Origin: Pseudonocardia benzenivorans CB1190
GTDB lineage: Bacteria > Actinomycetota > Actinomycetes > Mycobacteriales > Pseudonocardiaceae
Direction: 5' to 3'
NCBI RefSeq assembly: GCF_000196675.2
Contig: NC_015312.1
Coordinates: 3,038,001-3,102,000, forward strand
DNA: 64,000 nucleotides
Below the pieces are notes generated by a model. The model made no database searches. It saw nothing but the letters and a program-made list of their open reading frames with translations, and was not told where the DNA came from. The translations under genes were made by a program, and so were the position numbers. Each line of letters begins with the position of its first letter. Positions within the stretch are counted from its first letter, which is position 1. Below, piece by piece: positions 1 through 8,446 of this stretch.

Positions 1-520
1 CTTCCTCACCAAGCTGCGCGCCGAGCAGCTGCGCGACGTCGGCGCGACGCTGTCGGCGCATTCGGCGTTCCTGCTGATCCAGGGCGTGGAGACGCTGCCG
101 CAGCGGATGGACACCCACATCGCCAACGCGCGCGCCGTCGCCGAGTGGCTCGACGCCGACCCGCGGGTCTCGTGGGTGCGCTGGGCGGGGCTGCCCAGCC
201 ATCCCGACCACGCGCGCGCGCAGCGCTACCTGCCGCAGGGCCCGGGCGCGGTGTTCTCGTTCGGGGTCGCGGGCGGGCGTGCCGCGGGCCAGCGGTTCAT
301 CGAGTCGGTGCAGCTGTGCAGCCATCTCGCCAACATCGGCGACGCCCGGACGCTCGTGCTGCACCCCGCGTCGACGACCCACCAGCAGCTCTCGGCGGAG
401 CAGCTGGTCGCCGCGGGCGTGGGGGAGGACCTCGTGCGGATCAGCGTCGGGATCGAGGACGCCGACGACATCCTCTGGGATCTCGACCAGGCGCTGGCCG
501 CCGCCGTGAAGGAGAACTGA
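1..520 (+). CDS. metY: O-acetylhomoserine sulfhydrylase (C-terminal part)
   Basis: The reading frame is open from the window edge, so the N-terminal part with the PLP lysine is missing. The visible 172 residues match the C-terminal domain of Cys/Met-metabolism PLP enzymes of the O-acetylhomoserine (thiol)-lyase type: residues around SAHSAFLLIQGVETLPQRM, then GAVFSFGV, then SVQLCSHLANIGDARTLVLH and the closing VRISVGIEDADDILWDL. These enzymes make homocysteine from O-acetylhomoserine and sulfide in methionine synthesis. The stop overlaps the start of the next gene (TGATG), so the two are probably translationally coupled. A cystathionine gamma-synthase or lyase is less likely because the NIGDARTLVLHPASTTHQQL stretch is typical of MetY. 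Confidence 0.88.
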   Translation, partial: FLTKLRAEQLRDVGATLSAHSAFLLIQGVETLPQRMDTHIANARAVAEWLDADPRVSWVRWAGLPSHPDHARAQRYLPQGPGAVFSFGVAGGRAAGQRFIESVQLCSHLANIGDARTLVLHPASTTHQQLSAEQLVAAGVGEDLVRISVGIEDADDILWDLDQALAAAVKEN

Positions 521-1020
521 TGGACCCGGTGAGCAGCACCGAGTGGCGCAACCCGATCGCGTCGGAACGGCGCCGGATCCTCGACCGCACGCGCACCGTG
601 GCGATGGTGGGTGCGTCGCCGAACCCGGCGCGGGCCAGCAACTTCGTCGCGACGTACCTGCTGTCGAGCACCCGCTACGACGTCTACTTCGTGAACCCGT
701 TCGCCACCGAGGTCCTCGGCAGGCCGGTCTACCCGACGCTCGCCGACCTGCCCGTCGTGCCCGATCTGGTCGACGTCTTCCGCAAGCCCGCCGACCTGCC
801 GGGTGTCCTCGAGGAGACGCTCGCCCTCGGCGACGGGGTGTCGACGTGGTGGCTGCAGTTCGGGCTGTGGGACGCCGACCTCGCACGCAAGGCGGAGGCC
901 GCCGGCCTCGCCGTCGTGATGGACCGGTGCCTCAAGGTCGAGCACGCCCGTTTCCACGGGGGGCTGCACCTGGCCGGTTTCGACACCGGGGTGATCTCGA
1001 GCAGGCGCCGCACCGCCTGA
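520..1020 (+). CDS. CoA-binding domain protein
   Basis: A 166-residue protein of the stand-alone CoA_binding (YccU-like) family, a single Rossmann fold. The nucleotide-binding glycine motif VAMVGASPNPARAS is near residue 30, followed by YDVYFVNPF and a conserved VVPDLVDVFRKP segment. The WWLQFGLWD and VVMDRCLKVEHAR segments near the C-terminus are family hallmarks. It probably binds CoA or acyl-CoA; no catalytic role is established for the family. The ATG overlaps the metY stop by one base. This metY neighbour arrangement is common in actinomycetes, but a direct role in sulfur metabolism is inference. Confidence 0.85.
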   Translation: MDPVSSTEWRNPIASERRRILDRTRTVAMVGASPNPARASNFVATYLLSSTRYDVYFVNPFATEVLGRPVYPTLADLPVVPDLVDVFRKPADLPGVLEETLALGDGVSTWWLQFGLWDADLARKAEAAGLAVVMDRCLKVEHARFHGGLHLAGFDTGVISSRRRTA

Positions 1021-1036
1021 GCCGAGTGCGGGCAGG

Positions 1037-2673
<1,637 letters not shown>

Positions 2674-2695
2674 GGCCGGTCCGCCTGCCGTACGT

Positions 2696-2744
2696 CAGCA
2701 ACGGCACCTTCCCGCAACCCGGTTGCGGGAAGGTGCCGTTGCTG
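2696..2744 (+). terminator. Long perfect hairpin after mdh
   Basis: Arms of 24 bp (2696-2719 and 2721-2744) around a single central base. It lies 22 bp after the mdh stop and before the next gene. There is no T-run after it, as is common for actinobacterial terminators. The core GGCACC..TCCCGCA is shared with the hairpin at 3507-3541. Confidence 0.75.
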
Positions 2745-2756
2745 CATTCGGCGGAA

Positions 2757-2885
2757 GGGGGCGCACCCCCGTGATCAAGTAGGGGTGCGCCTGGGGATCA
2801 CACCATCGTCGCGAAGTGCTCGATCTCGGAAGCTTTCTCCCAACGGCGGACCAACCGGAACCGCCCCCCACCTCGGGAGAAACCG
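2757..2885 (+). promoter_or_regulatory. Structured 5' leader of the CAP-domain gene
   Basis: Two structures are visible. The first is a hairpin with 10-bp arms GGCGCACCCC (2760-2769) and GGGGTGCGCC (2782-2791). The second is a long-range stem TTTCTCCC (2834-2841) with GGGAGAAA (2875-2882), enclosing an inner GGCGG/CCGCC pair (2845-2849 and 2861-2865). The right strand of the outer stem contains the Shine-Dalgarno sequence GGGAG, so folding would mask the ribosome-binding site of the gene starting at 2886. This could be a riboswitch or a translational switch; I cannot assign it to a known class. Confidence 0.45.
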
Positions 2886-3485
2886 ATGCGAACCGCCAGC
2901 CTCCGCCGCAACGTCGTCCGCCTCGCCACCGCCGGCGTGCTGTCCCTCGCGAGCCTCGGTGGGATCGCCGCCGTCGCCGCCCCCGCGGCCTCCGCCGCCC
3001 CCGCCGACTGCGCGTACAACCCGGGCGGACGGGGTGGCTACGGGTCCTACGTCGACGGCCTCGCCCTGAACCAGATGGACTGGGAGCAGGACCTCGCCAA
3101 CGCCATCAACTCCTACCGGGCCTCGAAGGGCCTGCGCTCCCTGGCGTACTCGCGCACCCTGGCCCGGCCGGCGATGTGGGCGAGCCTGGACAGCTACAAC
3201 CGGGGTTTCTCGCCGTCGAACCACGTCGACACCCGCGGCATGGGCATCGCCCAGCGCGTCCAGTTCTGCTCCGGCTACACCGGCTTCGTCGGTGAGATCA
3301 ACTACTGGGGCACGGGCAGCCAGGCGTACACCGGCTGGCAGGCCGCGCTGACCTGGTGGAAGAACTCGCCCGGGCACAACGCGTGGCTGCTCAACGCCCA
3401 GGCCACGACGTTCTCGGTCCAGATGGCCTACGAGGGCGAGACCCGTACCCGCGCCCACTACACCGTGGTCTTCGGCGACCACTGA
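2886..3485 (+). CDS. Secreted CAP/SCP-like domain protein
   Basis: 199 residues. The N-terminal Sec signal peptide has basic residues MRTASLRRNVVR, a hydrophobic core and an Ala-rich end with likely cleavage after PAASA near residue 37. The mature part is a CAP (cysteine-rich secretory protein/Allergen 5/PR-1) domain: LANAINSYRASKGLRSLAYS, the HVD motif, GFVGEINYWG, and the signature TWWKNSPGHNAWLLN with WWKNSPGHN diagnostic. Two Cys residues (near 41 and 129) may form a disulfide. CAP proteins act outside the cell; the substrate here is unknown. It is monocistronic, flanked by two related hairpin terminators, and its ribosome-binding site (GGGAGA) lies in a predicted stem. Confidence 0.88.
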   Translation: MRTASLRRNVVRLATAGVLSLASLGGIAAVAAPAASAAPADCAYNPGGRGGYGSYVDGLALNQMDWEQDLANAINSYRASKGLRSLAYSRTLARPAMWASLDSYNRGFSPSNHVDTRGMGIAQRVQFCSGYTGFVGEINYWGTGSQAYTGWQAALTWWKNSPGHNAWLLNAQATTFSVQMAYEGETRTRAHYTVVFGDH

Positions 3486-3506
3486 CCCTGCACCGACACC
3501 GCAGGA

Positions 3507-3541
3507 CGGCACCCTCCCGCACCAGGTGCGGGAGGGTGCCG
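3507..3541 (+). terminator. Hairpin after the CAP-domain gene
   Basis: Perfect 17-bp arms (3507-3523 and 3525-3541) around one base, 22 bp after the stop, closely related in sequence to the mdh hairpin. Confidence 0.7.
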
Positions 3542-3577
3542 GGCCGTGTGCGCCGGACGGCGGGCATCGGCGCCGCC

Positions 3578-3605
3578 TTGCCCGGGGGCGGAGGATGGTT
3601 AGGAT
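3578..3605 (+). promoter_or_regulatory. Candidate promoter of the Uma2 gene
   Basis: TTGCCC (3578-3583), a 16-bp spacer and TAGGAT (3600-3605), about 48 nt before the GTG at 3654. Confidence 0.35.
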
Positions 3606-3653
3606 TGCCATGTATTCACCGGGGTTCTCGTCCGAGCACGTGGAGGCCAGTCC

Positions 3654-4214
3654 GTGACCGCAGCCGCCGTCCGAAGCACTCTCGCCGACCTGCTCCACGA
3701 GCCGGACGACGGCCGCATCCGCGAGCTGCACGACGGCGAGATCCGGGTGCTGCCCGAGCCCGACGAGGACCAGATCTGGCACGTGCGGCTGCTCGACCTG
3801 ATGCTCGGCGTCAGCGCCCCAGAGGGTGTGGAGATCCACCACAGCACGGGCGTGCACGTCGACGAGGCCAACTTCTTCGTGCCCGACCTCCTCGTCGTCC
3901 GCGCGGGCACGCCCTTCCACGACAACGGGTTCGACGCTGCAGGCGTCGTGCTGGTGGTCGAGGTGCTGGGCCCGCTCACCCATCACGCCGACCGCATCCT
4001 CAAGCCGTGGCGCTACGCCGAGGCCGGCATCCCGTACTTCTGGCGGATCGACCAGGGGCCGCGGCTCGTCGCGCTGCGTCTCGACGAGACCCTCGGCGAC
4101 GGGCACTACATCTACGACACCGAGCTGGTGCCCTGCGAGAACGCGGAGGTCCCGCACCCGTGGGTGGCCCAGATCGACATGGCGGAGTTCGTGGACCCGC
4201 CGAGCCGCCGCTGA
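3654..4214 (+). CDS. Uma2 family (DUF820) nuclease-like protein
   Basis: 186 residues. It matches the Uma2/DUF820 restriction-endonuclease-like fold: an early ELHDGEIRVLPEPD, the metal-site Asp in FVPDLLVVR, the Glu in VVLVVEVLGP, and the closing lysine/tyrosine helix KPWRYAEAGIPYFWRID. The family is very common as single genes in actinomycetes and cyanobacteria; DNA cleavage in vivo is unproven for most. The GTG start follows GGAGGCCAGTCC. It is convergent with the trehalose operon and not linked to any obvious partner. Confidence 0.85.
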   Translation: MTAAAVRSTLADLLHEPDDGRIRELHDGEIRVLPEPDEDQIWHVRLLDLMLGVSAPEGVEIHHSTGVHVDEANFFVPDLLVVRAGTPFHDNGFDAAGVVLVVEVLGPLTHHADRILKPWRYAEAGIPYFWRIDQGPRLVALRLDETLGDGHYIYDTELVPCENAEVPHPWVAQIDMAEFVDPPSRR

Positions 4215-4223
4215 GCCGGGGGC

Positions 4224-5960
4224 TCAGAGCAGCGCGATCGCGAACGCCTCCGGTGGGACGATGATCTGGTCCTGCTCGGCGGCCGCGGGCTCGGACGCGA
4301 GGAGGATCCGGGACACCCGGGCGCCGAGCCCGAGGGTCACGTCGTCGTGCCCGAGGTTGACCACGACGCGGATCCGGCCGCGGTGCACGACCAGCGCGCG
4401 CGCCTCCTCGTGCACGTCGATCTCGACCTCGTCGAGCCACGGGTCCGACAGCTCCGGCCACTGCCGACGCAGCGCGATCAGCTCCCGGTGCAGCGCGAGC
4501 AGCGTCGCGTGCGGCTCCTGGCAGGACTCGTCCCAGTCGAGCTTGGAGTCGAGGAACGTCGACTCGGCGTTGGGGTCGGGCACCTCCGCCGCACCCCAGC
4601 CGTGCTCGGCGAACTCCGCCGTACGGCCCTCCCGTACGGCCTCGCGCAGCGCGGCGTCGGGGAAGTGCGAGAAGAACTGCCACGGCGTGCGGGCGCCCCA
4701 CTCCTCGCCCATGAACAGCATCGGCGTGAACGGCGAGGTGAACACCAGCGCCGCCCCGCACGCGAGCAGCCCGGGGGTGAGCGACTGGGTGAGCCGGTCG
4801 CCGGCCGCGCGGTTGCCGATCTGGTCGTGGTTCTGCAGGTAGGCGAGGAACCGGTGGCCCGGGATGCGCCGGGTGTCGACGGGTGCGCCGTGCGCCCGCC
4901 GCCGGAAGCTCGACCAGGTGCCCTCGTGCAGGAACGCCCGGCACAGCACGTGCCCCAGCCCGGTCAGCCCGGCCGCGGCGAAGTCGCCGTAGTAGCCCTG
5001 CGACTCGCCGGTGAGGACGGCGTGCAGGCTGTGGTGGATGTCGTCGGCCCACTGGGCGTGCAGGCCGTAGCCGCCGCCCTCACGGGCCGTGACCAGCCGC
5101 GGATCGTTGAGGTCGGACTCCGCGACCAGCGAGAGCGGCCGACCGAGGTGCGTCGAGAGCGACTCGACCTCGACGGCCAGCTGCTCGAGCAGATGCGTCG
5201 CGCGGGTGTCGCGCAGTGCGTGCACGGCGTCGATGCGCAGCCCGTCGACGTGGAAGTCGCGCAGCCACATCAGCGCGTTGTCGATCGCGAAGCGCCGCAC
5301 CTCGTCGGACCACGGGCCGTCGAGGTTCAGTGACGGGCCCCAGATGTTGCTCCCCGCGAAGTACGGCCCGAACCGGTCGAGATAGGCGCCCGACGGGCCG
5401 AGGTGGTTGTAGACGACGTCGAGCACGACGCCGAGGCCGCGGGCGTGGGCGGCGTCGACGAACCGCTTGAACCCGTCGGGGCCGCCGTAGTTCTCGGTGA
5501 CGGCGTACCAGCCGACGCCGTCGTAGCCCCAGTTCCACGGTCCGTCGACGGCGTTGACCGGAAGCACCTCGACGAGGTCGACGCCCAGCTCGGCCAGGTG
5601 GTCGAGGCGCTCGATCGCGGAGTCGAACGTCCCCTCGGGGGTGAACGTCCCGATGTGGCACTCGTAGAGCACCGACCCGGGCAGCTGCCGGCCGGTCCAG
5701 GACCCGTCGGTCCACAGGAACCGGTCGTGGTCGTAGCGCCGGGACGCGGCGTGCACCCCACCGGGCTGCCAGTAGGAGCGCGGATCGGGCAGCGGGGTCT
5801 CGTCGTCGCCGACGAGGAACGCGTACGCGGTCCCGTGGCCGGCACCCTCGACCTCGACGTGCCACCAGCCGCCGGGGCTGGGGTACATCGGGTGCGGCTC
5901 GCCGTCGACGACGACGCGCATCTGCTCCTGCTCGGGCGCCCAGACCCGGTACTCGGCCAC
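4224..5960 (-). CDS. treZ: Malto-oligosyltrehalose trehalohydrolase
   Basis: 578 residues, GH13 family. It releases trehalose from the maltooligosyltrehalose made by TreY. An N-terminal carbohydrate-binding (CBM48-type) domain begins EYRVWAPEQEQMRVVVDG. The catalytic barrel shows DVVYNHLGPSG, the nucleophile Asp in DGLRIDAVHAL, the acid/base Glu in LSLVAESDLNDPR and the transition-state Asp in YLQNHDQIGNRA. The family motif LFMGEEWGA follows near residue 420. The start is GTG at 5960: a GGAAGGAA sequence sits upstream, and the longer open frame in the same phase upstream is an artefact lying over treY. It is the last gene of the glgX-treY-treZ operon, 44 bp after treY. Confidence 0.95.
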   Translation of the reverse strand: MAEYRVWAPEQEQMRVVVDGEPHPMYPSPGGWWHVEVEGAGHGTAYAFLVGDDETPLPDPRSYWQPGGVHAASRRYDHDRFLWTDGSWTGRQLPGSVLYECHIGTFTPEGTFDSAIERLDHLAELGVDLVEVLPVNAVDGPWNWGYDGVGWYAVTENYGGPDGFKRFVDAAHARGLGVVLDVVYNHLGPSGAYLDRFGPYFAGSNIWGPSLNLDGPWSDEVRRFAIDNALMWLRDFHVDGLRIDAVHALRDTRATHLLEQLAVEVESLSTHLGRPLSLVAESDLNDPRLVTAREGGGYGLHAQWADDIHHSLHAVLTGESQGYYGDFAAAGLTGLGHVLCRAFLHEGTWSSFRRRAHGAPVDTRRIPGHRFLAYLQNHDQIGNRAAGDRLTQSLTPGLLACGAALVFTSPFTPMLFMGEEWGARTPWQFFSHFPDAALREAVREGRTAEFAEHGWGAAEVPDPNAESTFLDSKLDWDESCQEPHATLLALHRELIALRRQWPELSDPWLDEVEIDVHEEARALVVHRGRIRVVVNLGHDDVTLGLGARVSRILLASEPAAAEQDQIIVPPEAFAIALL

Positions 5961-6004
5961 GTGCGTCGGTTCCTTCCGGTGCTGTCTGCGGTCGGGGATA
6001 CGGG

Positions 6005-8446
6005 TCAGGCGGGCCGGACGAGCAGCGCGACGGGGTAGCGCAGCAGCAGGTCGCCCAGCCGCGGCGCGGCGCCGTCGACGGGGGTGTCGGTGAGGATGTC
6101 GTGCCAGTCGTCGGCGCCGTCGGGCAACGGCAGGACGGTGTCGCCCCAGCCCCCGCGGGCCGCCAGCCCCACCGGGAGCCGGGTGGCGACGGCGACCATC
6201 CCCGAGGCCTGCGCGCCCGGCCCGAGCAGCGAGGCCGTGCCACGCGCGAACGCGACGGCGTGCTCGGCCGCCGGTCCCGAGGCCGGCAGCGCCCGGTACC
6301 CGGCGAAGAGCTCGGGCCGGTACCGGCGCAACCGCGCCGCGGTGGCGGTCACCAGCAGCTTCGCGGCGCCGTCCGGGCCGATCTCGGGCAGCTCGCCCTC
6401 GTCGAGACGGCCGAGCGTCGCACGGCGGGCGGCGAAGTCCACGGGACGGCGGTTGTCGGGGTCGACGAGGGAGTACTCGAAGAACTCGGTGCCCTGGTAG
6501 ATGTCGGGAACGCCCGGCCCGGCCAGCTGCAGCAGCTTCTGGCCCAGTGAGTTCGACCGGCCAGGGCCCTCGATCCGGGCGACGAACGCCTCGATCTCGG
6601 CGACCAGGTCGGGATCGGAGAGCACCTCGCCCGCCCACGCGGCGACGGTCTCGTCGACCTCGGCCACGGCCTCGACGTGGCTGGTGACGAGCTTGGCCTC
6701 CTTCGACGCCTTCGTCAGGTAGGCCGCCATCCGGTCGGCCGGGATCGGCCACGCGCCGACGAGGCACTGCCAGGCCAGCAGCTCCAGCGACCGGTCGGGC
6801 AGCGGGCGGCGCGCCGACCAGCGCCGGACCACGTCGATCCACTCGGCGGGCATCTCCGAGAGCACCGCGAGCCGGGCGCGCACGTCCTCGGAGCGCTTGG
6901 TGTCGTGTGTCGAGAGGGTCGTCATCGTCGCGGGGCTGCTCGCCTCGCGGGCCGCGGCGGCGGCGTGGAACTCGGCGGGGGAGACCCCGAACCGGTCGGG
7001 GGCGCCGCCCACCTCGTTGAGCGCGACGAACCGGTTCCACCGGTAGAACGCGGTGTCCTCGACGCCCTTGGCCATGATCATGCCCGAGGTCTGCTGCACG
7101 CGGGTGGTGAGCTCGCCGTGCGGGTCGGCGAGCATCGCGGCGTGCAGCGCCAGCAGCACCGGCGCGAGGTCGGGCCGGTGGGTGCGCGCGACGGTCAGCG
7201 CCGTGTCGAGCGCCTCGCGGCCCTCGGGCAGGTAGCTGCGGTAGACGGGGAAGCCGCACAGCAGTTCGGCGACCGCGTCGCCCAGCGCGTCCTCGGGCGC
7301 ACCGTCGAGCGCGGCGGCGACGGCCGGCACCGCGGCGGCGACCCCTGCGATGCGGCGTACCTCCGCGGCCAGGATCGTCGACGCGACCTCACGCCGGGCC
7401 CGGTGCTCGCCGCTGTGCGCCGACTCCTTCGACCCGACGTGCTCGGCCGTGAACTGGGTGAGCAGACCCGCACCCGCGGGATCGACGAACACCCCGCCGA
7501 TGTGACGCAGCGCCTCGTAGCCGGTGGTGCCGTCGACGGGCCAGGACGCGGGCAGCTCCTCGCCGACCCCGAGGATCTTCTCGACGAGCAGCCACCGGTC
7601 GGGCCCGATCGCGGCGCGCAGCCGCTGCAGGTACTCGCCGGGGTGCGACAGCCCGTCGGGGTGGTCGACCCGGATGCCGTCGACCTCGCCGGCAGCCACC
7701 CAGCGCAGCACCTCGGCGTGCGTCGCCTCGAACACGTCCGGGTCCTCGACGCGGACGGCGGCCAGCGTCGACACGTCGAAGAAGCGGCGGTAGGTCAGCT
7801 CGGCGGCGCCGCGCTTCCAGGAGACGAGCCGGTAGTGCTGGCGCTCGTGCACCTCCCGCGCCGTGCCGTCGGCGGTACCGGGCGCGACGGGGAAGGCGTG
7901 CTCGTAGTAGCGCAGCTCGGTGCGGTCCGGCGACACGACCAGCGCGTCGAGCGCCTCGTTCTCGTCCTCGCCGAGCACGGGCAGCAGGACGGGGCCGGCG
8001 TCCCAGTCGACGTCGAACTTCGCCGCGTGCCGGGAGCTGCGGCCGTGGGTCAGCACGTCCCACCACCACGGGTTGGCCAGCGGCACGTCGACGCCCACGT
8101 GGTTGGGCACGATGTCGAGCAGCAGGCCGAGCCCGCGCTCGCGCAGCGCCGCGACCAGGTCCTTGCGGCCCAGCTCGCCACCGCGCTCCGCGGAGACCCG
8201 GGTCGGGTCGACGACGTCGTAGCCGTGGTTCGAGCCGGCGCCCGACTCCAGCAGCGGCGACGCGTAGAGCGCGCCGACGCCGAGCGCGTCGAGGTAGTCG
8301 AGCAGCGCGACCCCGTGCGCGAACGTCTGCTGCGCGGAGAACTGCAGCCGGTAGGTCGACGACGGGACGTGGCGGGCGGGGCGGCCGGACACGGGCGACT
8401 CGGACACGGGCGACTCGGACACGGGCGACTCGGAGGAGGAGGTCAT
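6005..8446 (-). CDS. treY: Malto-oligosyltrehalose synthase
   Basis: 813 residues, GH13 family. It isomerises the reducing-end alpha-1,4 bond of maltodextrins to an alpha,alpha-1,1 bond, giving maltooligosyltrehalose for TreZ. Visible motifs are STYRLQFSAQQTFAHGVALL at the start of the barrel, LDIVPNHVGVDVP, the nucleophile region DGIRVDHPDGLSHP, the acid/base Glu in LLVEKILGVGEELP and TTMTTLSTHDTKRSEDVRAR late in the protein. The ATG overlaps the glgX stop by 4 bp, so translation is coupled. The N-terminus carries a perfect threefold 15-bp repeat encoding Ser-Glu-Ser-Pro-Val units, which is not part of the family fold. Confidence 0.95.
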   Translation of the reverse strand: MTSSSESPVSESPVSESPVSGRPARHVPSSTYRLQFSAQQTFAHGVALLDYLDALGVGALYASPLLESGAGSNHGYDVVDPTRVSAERGGELGRKDLVAALRERGLGLLLDIVPNHVGVDVPLANPWWWDVLTHGRSSRHAAKFDVDWDAGPVLLPVLGEDENEALDALVVSPDRTELRYYEHAFPVAPGTADGTAREVHERQHYRLVSWKRGAAELTYRRFFDVSTLAAVRVEDPDVFEATHAEVLRWVAAGEVDGIRVDHPDGLSHPGEYLQRLRAAIGPDRWLLVEKILGVGEELPASWPVDGTTGYEALRHIGGVFVDPAGAGLLTQFTAEHVGSKESAHSGEHRARREVASTILAAEVRRIAGVAAAVPAVAAALDGAPEDALGDAVAELLCGFPVYRSYLPEGREALDTALTVARTHRPDLAPVLLALHAAMLADPHGELTTRVQQTSGMIMAKGVEDTAFYRWNRFVALNEVGGAPDRFGVSPAEFHAAAAAREASSPATMTTLSTHDTKRSEDVRARLAVLSEMPAEWIDVVRRWSARRPLPDRSLELLAWQCLVGAWPIPADRMAAYLTKASKEAKLVTSHVEAVAEVDETVAAWAGEVLSDPDLVAEIEAFVARIEGPGRSNSLGQKLLQLAGPGVPDIYQGTEFFEYSLVDPDNRRPVDFAARRATLGRLDEGELPEIGPDGAAKLLVTATAARLRRYRPELFAGYRALPASGPAAEHAVAFARGTASLLGPGAQASGMVAVATRLPVGLAARGGWGDTVLPLPDGADDWHDILTDTPVDGAAPRLGDLLLRYPVALLVRPA
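8386..8430 (-). repeat. 15-bp tandem repeat, 3 perfect copies, inside treY
   Basis: Units 8386-8400, 8401-8415 and 8416-8430 are identical (CGGACACGGGCGACT on the plus strand). They are in frame and encode SESPV-type repeats at residues about 5-20 of TreY. Perfect identity suggests recent slippage. Confidence 0.9.

Noticed and set aside
4224..7259. 1011-codon minus frame as one long TreZ
   Set aside because: The part above 5960 is an out-of-frame shadow of treY; the real start has a ribosome-binding site and the family N-terminus.
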